From assembly GCF_037974265.1 (NCBI RefSeq), contig NZ_CP150233.1:4030001-4094000 (forward strand): a stretch of 64,000 bases of DNA, written 5' to 3'. Under the pieces are notes generated by a model that saw only the letters and a program-made list of their open reading frames with translations, ran no database searches and was not told where the DNA came from. Origin of the DNA: Paenibacillus sp. FSL R5-0623. GTDB lineage: Bacteria > Bacillota > Bacilli > Paenibacillales > Paenibacillaceae. The first letter of the stretch is position 1. Each line of letters opens with the position of its first letter. Position numbers and translations under genes: made by a program. Shown here one piece after another: positions 1 through 7,816 of the stretch.

Positions 1-608
1 GCAGCCGCTGCTGGTGCTGAGGATTTTTTCTCTTCTTGAGCCGGAGCTTCGGAAGATGCCGCTGCGGAAGAACCGCCACCGTTTTTGAAGGATTCAACAT
101 CTTCTTTGGTTACTTTACCGTTGTTGCCAGTACCGTTAACCTGAGCGATGTCTACACCTTGTTCGCGAGCAAATTTACGCACGCTTGGTGTTGCCAGAAC
201 GTCTTTGGCAGGTACTGCCGGAACGCTGTTGTTGCCGCCTTCTTTAGCTGCATCCGAGCTGGAAGCTGCTGCAGAAGAACCGCTTGTGTCAGCTCCGCCT
301 TGAGCTGCATCTTTCTCTTGCTCGCCTTGATCGCCAGCAGGAGCGTCGTCTTGCTCAGGAAGTTCGCCTTCTGCATCGATGATCGCTACAACTTCACCAA
401 CGTGGCAGACTTGACCGTCTTTAGCGAATACTTCTGTAACTGTTCCGTTAACCGGACAAGGTACTTCTACAACCGCTTTGTCGTTCTGTACTTCCATGAT
501 GATGTCGTCGTCAGTTACTTTGTCACCGACTTTGATGTGCATCTTGATGATTTCGCCTTCGTGCAGGCCTTCGCCCAATTCAGGGAATTTATATTCAAAT
601 TTAGCCAA
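1..608 (-). CDS. pdhC: Pyruvate dehydrogenase E2, dihydrolipoamide acetyltransferase (3' part missing)
   Basis: This is the E2 core of the pyruvate dehydrogenase complex, which transfers acetyl groups from E1 to CoA through a swinging lipoyl arm. Only the first 202 codons are in the window. They hold a lipoyl domain (about residues 1-80, lipoylated Lys44 in EVQNDKAVVEV), an Ala/Gly/Ser/acidic linker, and the peripheral subunit-binding domain (about 137-172, ATPSVRKFAREQG). The catalytic domain lies beyond the left edge. The start is TTG at 608, set by AAGGAGG eight bases upstream. The gene follows pdhA and pdhB, with 176 bases separating it from pdhB. Identity is firm. Confidence 0.95.
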   Translation of the reverse strand, partial: MAKFEYKFPELGEGLHEGEIIKMHIKVGDKVTDDDIIMEVQNDKAVVEVPCPVNGTVTEVFAKDGQVCHVGEVVAIIDAEGELPEQDDAPAGDQGEQEKDAAQGGADTSGSSAAASSSDAAKEGGNNSVPAVPAKDVLATPSVRKFAREQGVDIAQVNGTGNNGKVTKEDVESFKNGGGSSAAASSEAPAQEEKKSSAPAAA

Positions 609-784
609 CTGAAAAACCTCCTTGATTATGTGCTCAATCCTGAAAACAACCCTTAACTCCAAGAAACAACTGTTACTGCTAATGCAAATAACTGTTACTC
701 AAGGGGCTAATGGCTGTTTACAGTGCAGCTTGCGCTGCGGTGTGAATCACCATACTGCGCCTTGCGGCATGTCAGATGATTAAA

Positions 785-1762
785 TTAGAAATTTACGACT
801 TTGTTAACCGCAGCAACGATACGCGCCGGGTTAGGCAGCCATGTATCTTCGATTTGTGCAAATGGATATACAGTGTCCGGACCAGCTACACGCAGAACCG
901 GTGCTTCCAAGTGCAGGATTGCTTTTTCATTGATTTGGGCAATGACTTCAGCTGCAACACCTGCGCTCTTTTGAGCTTCCTGTACAACAATTGCACGGTT
1001 TGTTTTCTTAACGGAAGCAACGATAGTATCGATGTCGATCGGGCTAACCGTACGAAGGTCGATAACTTCAACTTTGATTCCTTGTTTTTCGAGTTCATCC
1101 GCTGCTTTCACAGAAGTGTGAACCATCATACCGTAAGTAATGATTGTTACATCAGAACCTTCACGAACAACGTTCGCTTTACCCAACTCAACAACGTAAT
1201 CTTCTTCAGGCACTTCTGCACGGAAAGCATGGTACAAGTTCAAGTGCTCCATGAAGAATACAGGATCGTTATCGCGAATAGAAGCGATCATCAGACCTTT
1301 TGCATCGTAAGGGTTAGAAGGAACAACGACTTTGATACCTGGTGTTTGCGTGAGCAGACCTTCCAGGGAATCTGTATGCAATTCTGCCGCTTTTACACCG
1401 CCACCAAATGGTGTACGGAATACGATTGGAGAATTGTATTTTCCACCGGAGCGGAAACGCATACGAGCAGCTTGCACTACCATTTGGTCAAGGGCTTCGA
1501 AGATAAAACCAACGAATTGGATCTCAGCAACCGGACGGAAGCCTTGTACACCCAAACCTACAGCCAGACCACCAATAGCGGACTCAGCCAGTGGAGTATC
1601 AAATACACGCTCTTCGCCAAACTCTTTTTGCAGACCTTCCGTTACACGGAAAACGCCGCCTACATTACCTACGTCTTCACCGAAAAGCAGAACGTTAGGA
1701 TCACGTTTCAACTCCACGCGAAGCGCATCACGGATTGCTTCTTTCATGTTCATTTGTGCCAT
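785..1762 (-). CDS. pdhB: Pyruvate dehydrogenase E1 component, beta subunit
   Basis: This is the beta subunit of the thiamine-diphosphate-dependent E1, which decarboxylates pyruvate. It is 325 residues long, the usual length for Firmicute PdhB. Family hallmarks are the N-terminal LFGEDVGNVGGVFR segment, DTPLAESAIGG and the C-terminal transketolase domain with IVVQEAQKSAGVAAEV. The open frame extends 17 codons further upstream. I place the start at the ATG giving MAQMNMKEAIRDAL because AAGGAGG sits 11 bases before it and family members begin the same way. It lies 101 bases after pdhA, presumably in the same transcript. Confidence 0.95.
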   Translation of the reverse strand: MAQMNMKEAIRDALRVELKRDPNVLLFGEDVGNVGGVFRVTEGLQKEFGEERVFDTPLAESAIGGLAVGLGVQGFRPVAEIQFVGFIFEALDQMVVQAARMRFRSGGKYNSPIVFRTPFGGGVKAAELHTDSLEGLLTQTPGIKVVVPSNPYDAKGLMIASIRDNDPVFFMEHLNLYHAFRAEVPEEDYVVELGKANVVREGSDVTIITYGMMVHTSVKAADELEKQGIKVEVIDLRTVSPIDIDTIVASVKKTNRAIVVQEAQKSAGVAAEVIAQINEKAILHLEAPVLRVAGPDTVYPFAQIEDTWLPNPARIVAAVNKVVNF

Positions 1763-1863
1763 TTGCTTCATTTCCTCCTTAAACATTGACAGTTCACATT
1801 TGAATTCGTACATGTATACCGGGACATTAAAGTCGCGGATGTTTATGCTTTATCGGAAAAAAC

Positions 1864-2931
1864 TTATTGGAAATCAGCTTTTTGCTCTTCCAAGTGCTTA
1901 GGCGTTTGTTCGAACATGCTGTCGATCAAGCCTGAAATCGTCATTTTCTCGGTTTTTTCCGCTTTTTTGATCTCTTCATTTACTTTAGCTTTGGCTTCTT
2001 CTTTCACACGTGCTGTATCTTCTTCAGTCCAAAGACCTTTTTTCTCCAGATATTTAGCGAAACGTGCGATAGGATCTTTAGCAGACCATTCTGCCTCTTC
2101 TTCTTTTGTACGATACTTGGAAGCATCATCCGAAAGGGAGTGAGGACGGAAACGATATGTTACTGCTTCGATCAATGTTGCGCCTTCTCCGTTACGTCCA
2201 CGCTCAGCAGCTTCCTGAACAGCTTTGATAACAGCGAAGATGTCCATACCGTCAACTTTAACACCTTTGATACCTGCTGCTACCGCTTTGTGAGCGATGG
2301 ACAGAGCTGCTGTTTGTTTAGCAAAAGGAGTTGTGATGGCATAACCATTGTTTTGTACGAAGAAGATAACAGGCAGTTTGTATACACCAGCGTAGTTCAG
2401 ACCTTCGTAGAAGTCACCTTCAGAAGAACCGCCATCACCTGTGTACGTGATAACAACTTGTTTTTGTTTCTTCAATTTGTAACCCATAGCGATACCCATT
2501 GCATGCAGAATTTGTGCACCAATGATGATTTGTGGCATCAATACATTAACGCCATCTGGAATTTGTCCACCATGTTGGTGTCCACGGGAGTACAAGAATG
2601 CTTGATAAAGAGGAAGTCCATGCCATACGAGTTGCGGAATGTCACGATAGCCAGGACATACAAAGTCTTCTTTTTCAATTGCAAATTCACTACCAACCAT
2701 TGTAGCTTCTTGACCAGATACTGGAGCATAGAAACCAAGACGACCTTGACGGCCCAGGTTTACTGCACGGTCATCCCAAGTACGGGTAAATACCATGCGG
2801 TACATAATTTCTTTTAATTGATCATCGGAAAGTGTAGGCATCATGTCTTTGTTAATAATTTCGCCGTCAGGAGACAGCACGGACAGAGCTTCTACATCCT
2901 CTGTATACACTTCATAAGGAACCTTGCTCAT
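1864..2931 (-). CDS. pdhA: Pyruvate dehydrogenase E1 component, alpha subunit
   Basis: This is the alpha subunit of E1; it binds ThDP and forms a heterotetramer with PdhB. It has 355 residues. The ThDP/Mg motif is visible as GDGGSSEGDFYEGLN (from about residue 165) ending at the paired Asn194-Asn195, and GQIPDGVN and the phosphorylation-loop-like YRFRPHSLSDDASKYR are also present. The ATG at 2931 follows GAGGTGA by eight bases; the frame is open 12 codons upstream but without a ribosome binding site. It is the first gene of pdhA-pdhB-pdhC, with a good sigma-A promoter at 2987-3016. Confidence 0.95.
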   Translation of the reverse strand: MSKVPYEVYTEDVEALSVLSPDGEIINKDMMPTLSDDQLKEIMYRMVFTRTWDDRAVNLGRQGRLGFYAPVSGQEATMVGSEFAIEKEDFVCPGYRDIPQLVWHGLPLYQAFLYSRGHQHGGQIPDGVNVLMPQIIIGAQILHAMGIAMGYKLKKQKQVVITYTGDGGSSEGDFYEGLNYAGVYKLPVIFFVQNNGYAITTPFAKQTAALSIAHKAVAAGIKGVKVDGMDIFAVIKAVQEAAERGRNGEGATLIEAVTYRFRPHSLSDDASKYRTKEEEAEWSAKDPIARFAKYLEKKGLWTEEDTARVKEEAKAKVNEEIKKAEKTEKMTISGLIDSMFEQTPKHLEEQKADFQ

Positions 2932-2986
2932 TTTTTTCTTCACCTCAACAAAAAATTTGAATATCAAGTTCCGCTGTTATAATATT

Positions 2987-3016
2987 ATTATACACCTGTT
3001 TCACTCCATACGTCAA
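2987..3016 (-). promoter_or_regulatory. Sigma-A-type promoter of the pdhABC operon
   Basis: On the minus strand TTGACG (3016-3011) and a perfect TATAAT (2992-2987) are separated by 18 bases. The -10 box lies about 55 bases upstream of the pdhA start. No clear operator or riboswitch is visible in the leader. Confidence 0.75.
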
Positions 3017-3187
3017 AGAAATCCGTAATTTTTTTATGTTTCCTGCCGGATTGTATGTATAACAGGGGCTTAATATTGGTATAACAGCATAATACATGAT
3101 TGCGTGTTTGACCGAACCCCGCACAAGGGTAATCTTACCGTATTGCGCGGTCGAATGCAAAAAATTAACCGAGAAAGGTGACGTTTT

Positions 3188-3922
3188 ATGACGGATTCCC
3201 GCTATTTGAAACGCACGATTGTGAAGGAAGAGATTGAAAGTCGCTATCTCGGAGAGAAGCGAACACTCCGTATTTACCTCCCTCCGGGCTATAACGAATT
3301 GCTTAGCTACCCTGTCGTTTATTGTCAGGATGGCGAAGAATTTTTTAATTTCGGACGAATTGCTACAACAGCTAACCAAATTATTCTGGACGAAGGAGCA
3401 GAACCTTTCATTATTGTAGGGGTTCAGGTCGATGTGTCTGTGAGAACGCAGGAATATGCTCCATTTGGAGATCGGTTCAAGGCATATACCGCTTGCTTCG
3501 CTGAAGAGATTATTCCCTATATAGAAGAGAAATATCCTGTGCGCCGTTCTCCACAGGAACGCATTCTTGCCGGAGACTCGCTCGGTGGCAGTGTTTCGCT
3601 TCATCTTGCTCTGTTATATCCGGATCTGTTCACACGTGTGATCAGCATGTCTGGCGCCTTCTACTCTGCTTCACAGGAAATCTATGCCGCAACTGAAGAT
3701 CTGTCCTGGCTCTCGATCTGGATGATCGTTGGTTTGCAGGAGACTGATTTCGAGGCAGACACGGGTACGTATAATTTTGTTCAATTAAACCGGGATACTC
3801 GAGAATTGCTCGAAAAACGTGGTGCCCTCGTCTCCTACCAGGAGAAAGACGGAAAACACCAATGGGGTTTTTGGCAGAAGGAATTGCCCGAAGCATTACT
3901 TTATTTTCTCCAGGAAAGATAA
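3188..3922 (+). CDS. Alpha/beta-hydrolase, esterase D / enterochelin-esterase-like family
   Basis: This is a predicted cytoplasmic serine esterase of 244 residues belonging to the putative esterase family (PF00756). The nucleophile elbow GDSLGG carries Ser131, and the likely catalytic His lies in DGKHQWGFW near the C-terminus. There is no signal peptide. The substrate cannot be read from the sequence; relatives include siderophore-ester and S-formylglutathione hydrolases. The ATG is preceded by GAAAGGTGA. It is transcribed divergently from pdhA and followed by its own terminator, so it is monocistronic. Confidence 0.8.
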   Translation: MTDSRYLKRTIVKEEIESRYLGEKRTLRIYLPPGYNELLSYPVVYCQDGEEFFNFGRIATTANQIILDEGAEPFIIVGVQVDVSVRTQEYAPFGDRFKAYTACFAEEIIPYIEEKYPVRRSPQERILAGDSLGGSVSLHLALLYPDLFTRVISMSGAFYSASQEIYAATEDLSWLSIWMIVGLQETDFEADTGTYNFVQLNRDTRELLEKRGALVSYQEKDGKHQWGFWQKELPEALLYFLQER

Positions 3923-3939
3923 AAGGACCACATTAACAG

Positions 3940-3971
3940 GCGGCTGAAATGCCGCTATTGTTTTTCATTTT
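3940..3971 (+). terminator. Intrinsic terminator of the esterase gene
   Basis: The stem GCGGC/GCCGC (3940-3944 and 3951-3955) with a six-base loop is followed by a T-rich run (3956-3971). It starts 17 bases after the esterase stop codon. Confidence 0.7.
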
Positions 3972-4000
3972 AATGATACCGCTTACAATTGTAATCTGAA

Positions 4001-4050
4001 AAAGAAGCAGGATATCCTGCTTGCTTTAAGCGCTCTACTCCTGCTTCTTT
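4001..4050. terminator. Inverted repeat between convergent genes, probable bidirectional terminator
   Basis: Perfect 12-base arms AAAGAAGCAGGA (4001-4012) and TCCTGCTTCTTT (4039-4050) lie between the esterase and the minus-strand phosphatase gene. The A-rich and T-rich outer ends of the arms could serve as U-tracts in either direction. A nested smaller palindrome, GCAGGATATCCTGC, overlaps the left arm. Confidence 0.6.
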
Positions 4051-4087
4051 GTCGAATTACAAATTGAGCATGAATTTCGTTTACCTT

Positions 4088-4558
4088 TTAGGCTAAGGAA
4101 TGTTCCGCTTCAATCTTACTCAACAGAACATCGCAGCCTGCATTAACCAGCTCGTACACCTCTTCAAAATTGCCTGTGTAATATGGGTCAGGTACTTCTC
4201 TGAGTTTTTCTTCGGGAAGCATGTCCATGAACTTGATGATGTCCGCCTCAGCTCCGCCTGGAACGTTGCGCACATTATCTGCATTCGAATTATCCATACA
4301 TACAATGTAATCAAATTGAGTAAAATCTTCGCTTGCGAATTGTCTCGCTGCCATATTGGCATAGGAAATCTGGTACGAATCCAGCAATTTTCGAGTCCCT
4401 TCATGCGGAGGTTTACCAACATGCCAGTCCCCTGTACCCGCAGAATCCACACGAATCTGGTGTTCAAGCCCCTTCTCCACGACTTTGTGACGCAGAACGG
4501 CTTCAGCCATTGGTGATCTACATATATTGCCCAGACATACAAACAAAACATTAATCAT
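4088..4558 (-). CDS. Low-molecular-weight protein tyrosine phosphatase
   Basis: This is a cytoplasmic phosphatase of the LMW-PTP family with 156 residues. The P-loop CLGNICRSP gives nucleophile Cys8 and Arg14, and the general-acid loop is DPYY (about residue 122). In Bacillus, relatives (YfkJ, YwlE) act on phosphotyrosine or phosphoarginine. The P-loop residue after Gly-Asn is Ile, as in YfkJ-like enzymes, rather than the Thr seen in YwlE-type arginine phosphatases, so tyrosine phosphatase activity is the better guess. The start codon lies one base after the stop of the upstream membrane protein gene, so the pair is translationally coupled. Confidence 0.9.
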   Translation of the reverse strand: MINVLFVCLGNICRSPMAEAVLRHKVVEKGLEHQIRVDSAGTGDWHVGKPPHEGTRKLLDSYQISYANMAARQFASEDFTQFDYIVCMDNSNADNVRNVPGGAEADIIKFMDMLPEEKLREVPDPYYTGNFEEVYELVNAGCDVLLSKIEAEHSLA

Positions 4559-4559
4559 A

Positions 4560-5261
4560 TTAATCCCCCTTGCTTAGCGTACCTTGAAGTACCGACGATG
4601 TTGGCTGTGTCACAATGCTCTCCGGCTGAGGACTGACGTTCCCGGTCTCAGACGACACCAACGAACGACGTGGCAGTTTCCATTTATAATGTACAGAACA
4701 CATCCGGAAAAACACAACGGCCGCGAAACAAAGCAACAATCCGGCATTTGTTGTTAACCAACCCATACCTATAACAAAACCGGCTGTCATTGCCCATACA
4801 GCATAGATTTCGTCACGCAATACAAGCGGTTTACGTCCTGCAAGCACATCACGAATAACGCCTCCACCAATACCGGTCATTACTGCTGCAACGATAACTG
4901 CGCTAATAGGATGTCCCATGTTCGCCGCGTAGAGAGCCCCTTGAATTGCAAATGCTGCGAGTCCGATTGCATCAAACAGCGCCTCTGTTCGCTTCCAGTG
5001 ACTAATCCACTTGAGAGGTAATATAAATGCAATCGCTACTGATACTAGGGCTAACATAATAAGTGATCCCTGACTCCACAGTGTCGTTACAGGTATACCT
5101 ATAAGTACATTCCGGATAATCCCGCCTCCGAATGCCGTGACAAGTCCAAGCACTAGTACACCCAGAATGTCATACTCCTCTTCCATAGCCACGAAGGCAC
5201 CGGACATTGCAAATGCGATAGTGCCTATAATGCTGAATACTTCAAAAATGTGTAAGTCCAA
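4560..5261 (-). CDS. TRIC-type cation channel family membrane protein (YvgT/UPF0126)
   Basis: This integral membrane protein of about 233 residues has two repeated glycine-containing halves typical of UPF0126/TRIC proteins. AFGGGIIRNVLIG in repeat one and GIGGGVIRDVLAG in repeat two are the diagnostic motifs. Around seven hydrophobic segments are followed by a polar, Ser/Pro-rich tail. Bacterial TRIC homologues form trimeric monovalent cation channels; the role here is inferred. I prefer the TTG at 5261, about 10 bases after GTGAGG, over the upstream TTG at 5270, which nearly touches that site. It is coupled to the downstream phosphatase gene. Confidence 0.85.
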   Translation of the reverse strand: MDLHIFEVFSIIGTIAFAMSGAFVAMEEEYDILGVLVLGLVTAFGGGIIRNVLIGIPVTTLWSQGSLIMLALVSVAIAFILPLKWISHWKRTEALFDAIGLAAFAIQGALYAANMGHPISAVIVAAVMTGIGGGVIRDVLAGRKPLVLRDEIYAVWAMTAGFVIGMGWLTTNAGLLLCFAAVVFFRMCSVHYKWKLPRRSLVSSETGNVSPQPESIVTQPTSSVLQGTLSKGD

Positions 5262-5443
5262 CCTGTTCAAACCTCACTTTTCAAGTCATCTCCATGTCGC
5301 TCTACCCATTGTATCCGCGAGCACTGAAATTGTGCAACCACATTTTGTGGATTATACTGGTTTGGTGAATATATTTGTACAGGTTCCAACATTATATTTG
5401 AACAATGACCTATTTTGCTCTGAATTAGGAAGGATGAAATAAA

Positions 5444-6085
5444 ATGACGGTGAAACGAGTGGTTATTTTTACAGGCGGAAACTTATCTGTAGAATTACTT
5501 CAGGAAATACGAGAAGATGATATGATCATCGCGGCCGATCGTGGTGCATTATTTTTAATTGAACACGGCATTCAGCCTCACATTGCAGTAGGAGACTTCG
5601 ACTCCATTACTGAAGAGGAACGTATCATTGTAAGCAACAATAGCATTCGGTTCATTACATGTGACCCTGTTCATAAGGATCTTACTGATACAGAAATGGC
5701 TTTTGAGACAGCACTAGATTACGAACCATCTCATATCTTAATGTTAGGTGCTACAGGTACACGTATGGATCACACACTCGCCAATGTACATATTATGGTT
5801 CGCGCGATGCAGCATCATATCTCCTGTGCCATTCAGGACAAGCACAATTACATGACACTGACCACATCCAAAGCTGTGGTTGAGGACCGTGACTATAAAT
5901 ATGTTTCTTTGCTCCCCTTGACTCATGAAGTTGCAGGAATAACTCTGGATGGTTTTATGTATCCGCTAGATCAAGCCACCATTCGCATGGGACAATCCTT
6001 GGGTGTAAGCAACAAGCTCTTAGGCTCCTCCGGTACAGTCACTATTGATAGTGGCTTATTACTGATTATTCAGAGCAAAGATTGA
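5444..6085 (+). CDS. thiN: Thiamine diphosphokinase
   Basis: This enzyme transfers diphosphate from ATP to thiamine to make ThDP, the cofactor of the neighbouring PDH E1 and the ligand of the riboswitch at 11.9 kb. It has 213 residues. Family motifs are AADRGA, VGDFDS, KDLTDTEMA and LGATGTRMDH, in the expected order, with a C-terminal beta domain. The start ATG follows GGAAGGATG. It stands alone on the plus strand with its own terminator and is not part of the thiazole operon. Confidence 0.93.
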   Translation: MTVKRVVIFTGGNLSVELLQEIREDDMIIAADRGALFLIEHGIQPHIAVGDFDSITEEERIIVSNNSIRFITCDPVHKDLTDTEMAFETALDYEPSHILMLGATGTRMDHTLANVHIMVRAMQHHISCAIQDKHNYMTLTTSKAVVEDRDYKYVSLLPLTHEVAGITLDGFMYPLDQATIRMGQSLGVSNKLLGSSGTVTIDSGLLLIIQSKD

Positions 6086-6159
6086 ATCTATTTGTATGCT
6101 TCATAGTTATTTATTACGTTTTTGTAACCAGTGATTCAATGAAGAAAATAGGTTCACAC

Positions 6160-6200
6160 ACAACAAAGACCCTTGATATTCAAGGGTCTTTGTTGTTTCA
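6160..6200 (+). terminator. Intrinsic terminator of thiN
   Basis: Sixteen-base perfect arms (6160-6175 and 6181-6196) enclose the loop ATATT, followed by TTCATCTT. The arm includes CAAAGACCCTTG. It lies 75 bases after the thiN stop. Confidence 0.85.
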
Positions 6201-6381
6201 TCTTAATTCTTCATCCGTCAATGATTAATTTTTTGACATTTTTAATCATATTTTAATAAACATGCCCAAACCATTGTGGCGCAAGGAATTACACTCCCCT
6301 ATCCAATTTCTAGGCTGTTACAAAGCTGTTATACTCGCTCTAGCAACTTAACGAAAACGAATTTTGGAGGTACTAACTAAC

Positions 6382-6882
6382 ATGAAAACAAACATCTTTG
6401 TCCAAAAGGCCGTAACCGTCGGGTTGTGCGCTACACTAGGTTTTGGAGCTGTACTAATGACTAACGCACCTGTTGCACAGGCAGCAACTGCTTCTGTATC
6501 CACAGGTCAACAAATTGTTAACTATGGCAAAAAATTCACTGGAACTCCATATAAATTTGGTGCTTCAACTTCAACAACCAAAGTTTTTGACTGCTCTTCT
6601 TTTATGAAATATATTTTCAAAAAGTATGGTGTAGATTTGCCGCGCACTTCCGTGAAACAATCCAAAGAAGGTAAAGCTGTGTCTAAAGCTAATCTGCGTG
6701 TCGGAGATCTGGTATTCTTCTCCAGTGGTAGCCGTTCTACCGGTTCCAATGTCACTCACGTAGGCGTTTATGCGGGAAATGGTAAGATTCTGCATACGTA
6801 TGGATCTCCAGGCGTAACCCTCTCTGATCTGGATTCTGGTACTTGGAAGAGAACGTATGTTAAAGCTCGTCGTGTACTTTAG
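6382..6882 (+). CDS. Secreted NlpC/P60 family peptidoglycan peptidase
   Basis: This exported cell-wall hydrolase of 166 residues probably cleaves gamma-D-glutamyl-diamino-acid bonds in stem peptides. It has a classical signal peptide (about residues 1-34, cleavage after AQA) and a single NlpC/P60 domain, with catalytic Cys71 (FDCSSF), His126 (THVGVYAG) and His138 (LHTYG). No LysM or SH3 wall-binding module is present. The ATG at 6382 is chosen because TTGGAGGT sits 10 bases upstream; the frame is open six codons further up. It is monocistronic, flanked by the thiN terminator and its own. Confidence 0.92.
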   Translation: MKTNIFVQKAVTVGLCATLGFGAVLMTNAPVAQAATASVSTGQQIVNYGKKFTGTPYKFGASTSTTKVFDCSSFMKYIFKKYGVDLPRTSVKQSKEGKAVSKANLRVGDLVFFSSGSRSTGSNVTHVGVYAGNGKILHTYGSPGVTLSDLDSGTWKRTYVKARRVL

Positions 6883-6907
6883 AATCACATCATAGCTAAT
6901 CAGTAAG

Positions 6908-6939
6908 GACCGGAGGTTACTATCCGGTCTTTTATTTTT
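6908..6939 (+). terminator. Intrinsic terminator of the NlpC/P60 gene
   Basis: The stem GACCGGA/TCCGGTC (6908-6914 and 6923-6929) has an eight-base loop and is followed by a T-rich run with only one A. Confidence 0.85.
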
Positions 6940-6992
6940 ACCCTCTTTTTGCCACACTCTAAACTGGTGATTCATGGAACCAACTTCGTAAT

Positions 6993-7697
6993 CTAATTTT
7001 TATCATGCAGCATATAACCGATCCCACGCACAGTATGAATCAGTTTCACACTTCTTCCCTTATCCACCTTAACCCTCAGATGTTTGATATACACATCCAC
7101 AACGTTGGTATCCATCGCATATTCATATCCCCATACTTCCCGCAAAATGTCACTCCGGGTACATGCTTCATTCACATGCAGGGCCAGGAATTCCAGCAAT
7201 TCGTACTCTTTTGGCGTTAATGTCAGGTATTCACCCGCACGATTTACACGTCTTGAACGCAAATTGACTTTAAGATCATGAACTACAATTACTTCCTCAC
7301 CCTCTGGTGTTGCATTCGCAAAAACACGCAACAAATTTCGTATTCTGGCAAGCATCACGGTCAAGTGGATAGGTTCCTCCATCACATCATTAGCTCCGAA
7401 ATCCAGCCATTCCACGATGAACTGAGGAGATGCATCTGAAGTAATAACCAGTAGAGGTATAACATGACCTTTATCTATCCAACGTTTTAACTCTTCTCTC
7501 TTCTGTTGGGTCCGATAGCCCTGACCCTTTTCACTATCTACCAGGATGATCAGATTGATATGTAACAACGATGGCTCAACGGATTGGTTAAGTTCAGACC
7601 ATTCCTTACGGTGTACCTCATACCCTTCGGAACATAGTGCATCCTGAATAAGGTCAACCTGCTCTCCTGCTCCAATCAGCAAAATGGCTGTTTTCAC
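6993..7697 (-). CDS. Orphan OmpR-type winged-helix regulator with degenerate receiver domain
   Basis: This 234-residue transcription factor has an N-terminal receiver-like domain (about 1-115) and a C-terminal OmpR/PhoB winged helix (about 140-232, with LTPKEYELLEFLALH and the recognition-helix segment VVDVYIKHLRVKV). The receiver lacks the usual chemistry. The acidic pair after strand 1 is replaced by IGAGEQ, the phospho-acceptor strand reads NLIILVDSEK with Asp54 shifted by one, and the conserved Lys-Pro is Glu-Pro. It is therefore unlikely to be controlled by ordinary phosphorylation. No histidine kinase gene is adjacent. The start is GTG, preceded by GGGTGA. Confidence 0.85.
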   Translation of the reverse strand: MKTAILLIGAGEQVDLIQDALCSEGYEVHRKEWSELNQSVEPSLLHINLIILVDSEKGQGYRTQQKREELKRWIDKGHVIPLLVITSDASPQFIVEWLDFGANDVMEEPIHLTVMLARIRNLLRVFANATPEGEEVIVVHDLKVNLRSRRVNRAGEYLTLTPKEYELLEFLALHVNEACTRSDILREVWGYEYAMDTNVVDVYIKHLRVKVDKGRSVKLIHTVRGIGYMLHDKN

Positions 7698-7770
7698 TCT
7701 TTTTCACCCGGCCTGTCTCTATCCCCGCTGCTCGCAGCAATGGTTGGTACAGATAGCATGCCGTAAAATG

Positions 7771-7799
7771 AAAAAGTCCATTCCCTTAAGGGAACAGAC
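7771..7799 (-). terminator. Terminator at the end of the thiazole operon
   Basis: On the minus strand a 10-pair stem (7799-7790 with 7785-7776, including two G-U pairs) closes the loop TTAA and is followed by TTTTTCATTTT. Its core, TTCCCTTAAGGGAA, is a perfect palindrome. It lies about 18 bases after the thiF stop. Confidence 0.8.
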
Positions 7800-7816
7800 A
7801 TTGCTTCATTTTTGCT

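Noticed and set aside
776..1789. Long plus-strand open frame opposite pdhB
   Set aside because: It mirrors a confident gene, has Cys/Asn/Phe-rich composition unlike a real protein and no ribosome binding site.
2140..2817. Plus-strand frame of 225 codons opposite pdhA
   Set aside because: Antisense shadow of pdhA with no family features.
2945..3604. Minus-strand frame of 219 codons overlapping the pdhA promoter and the esterase gene
   Set aside because: It runs through the pdh promoter and opposite a clear hydrolase; no ribosome binding site or motif.
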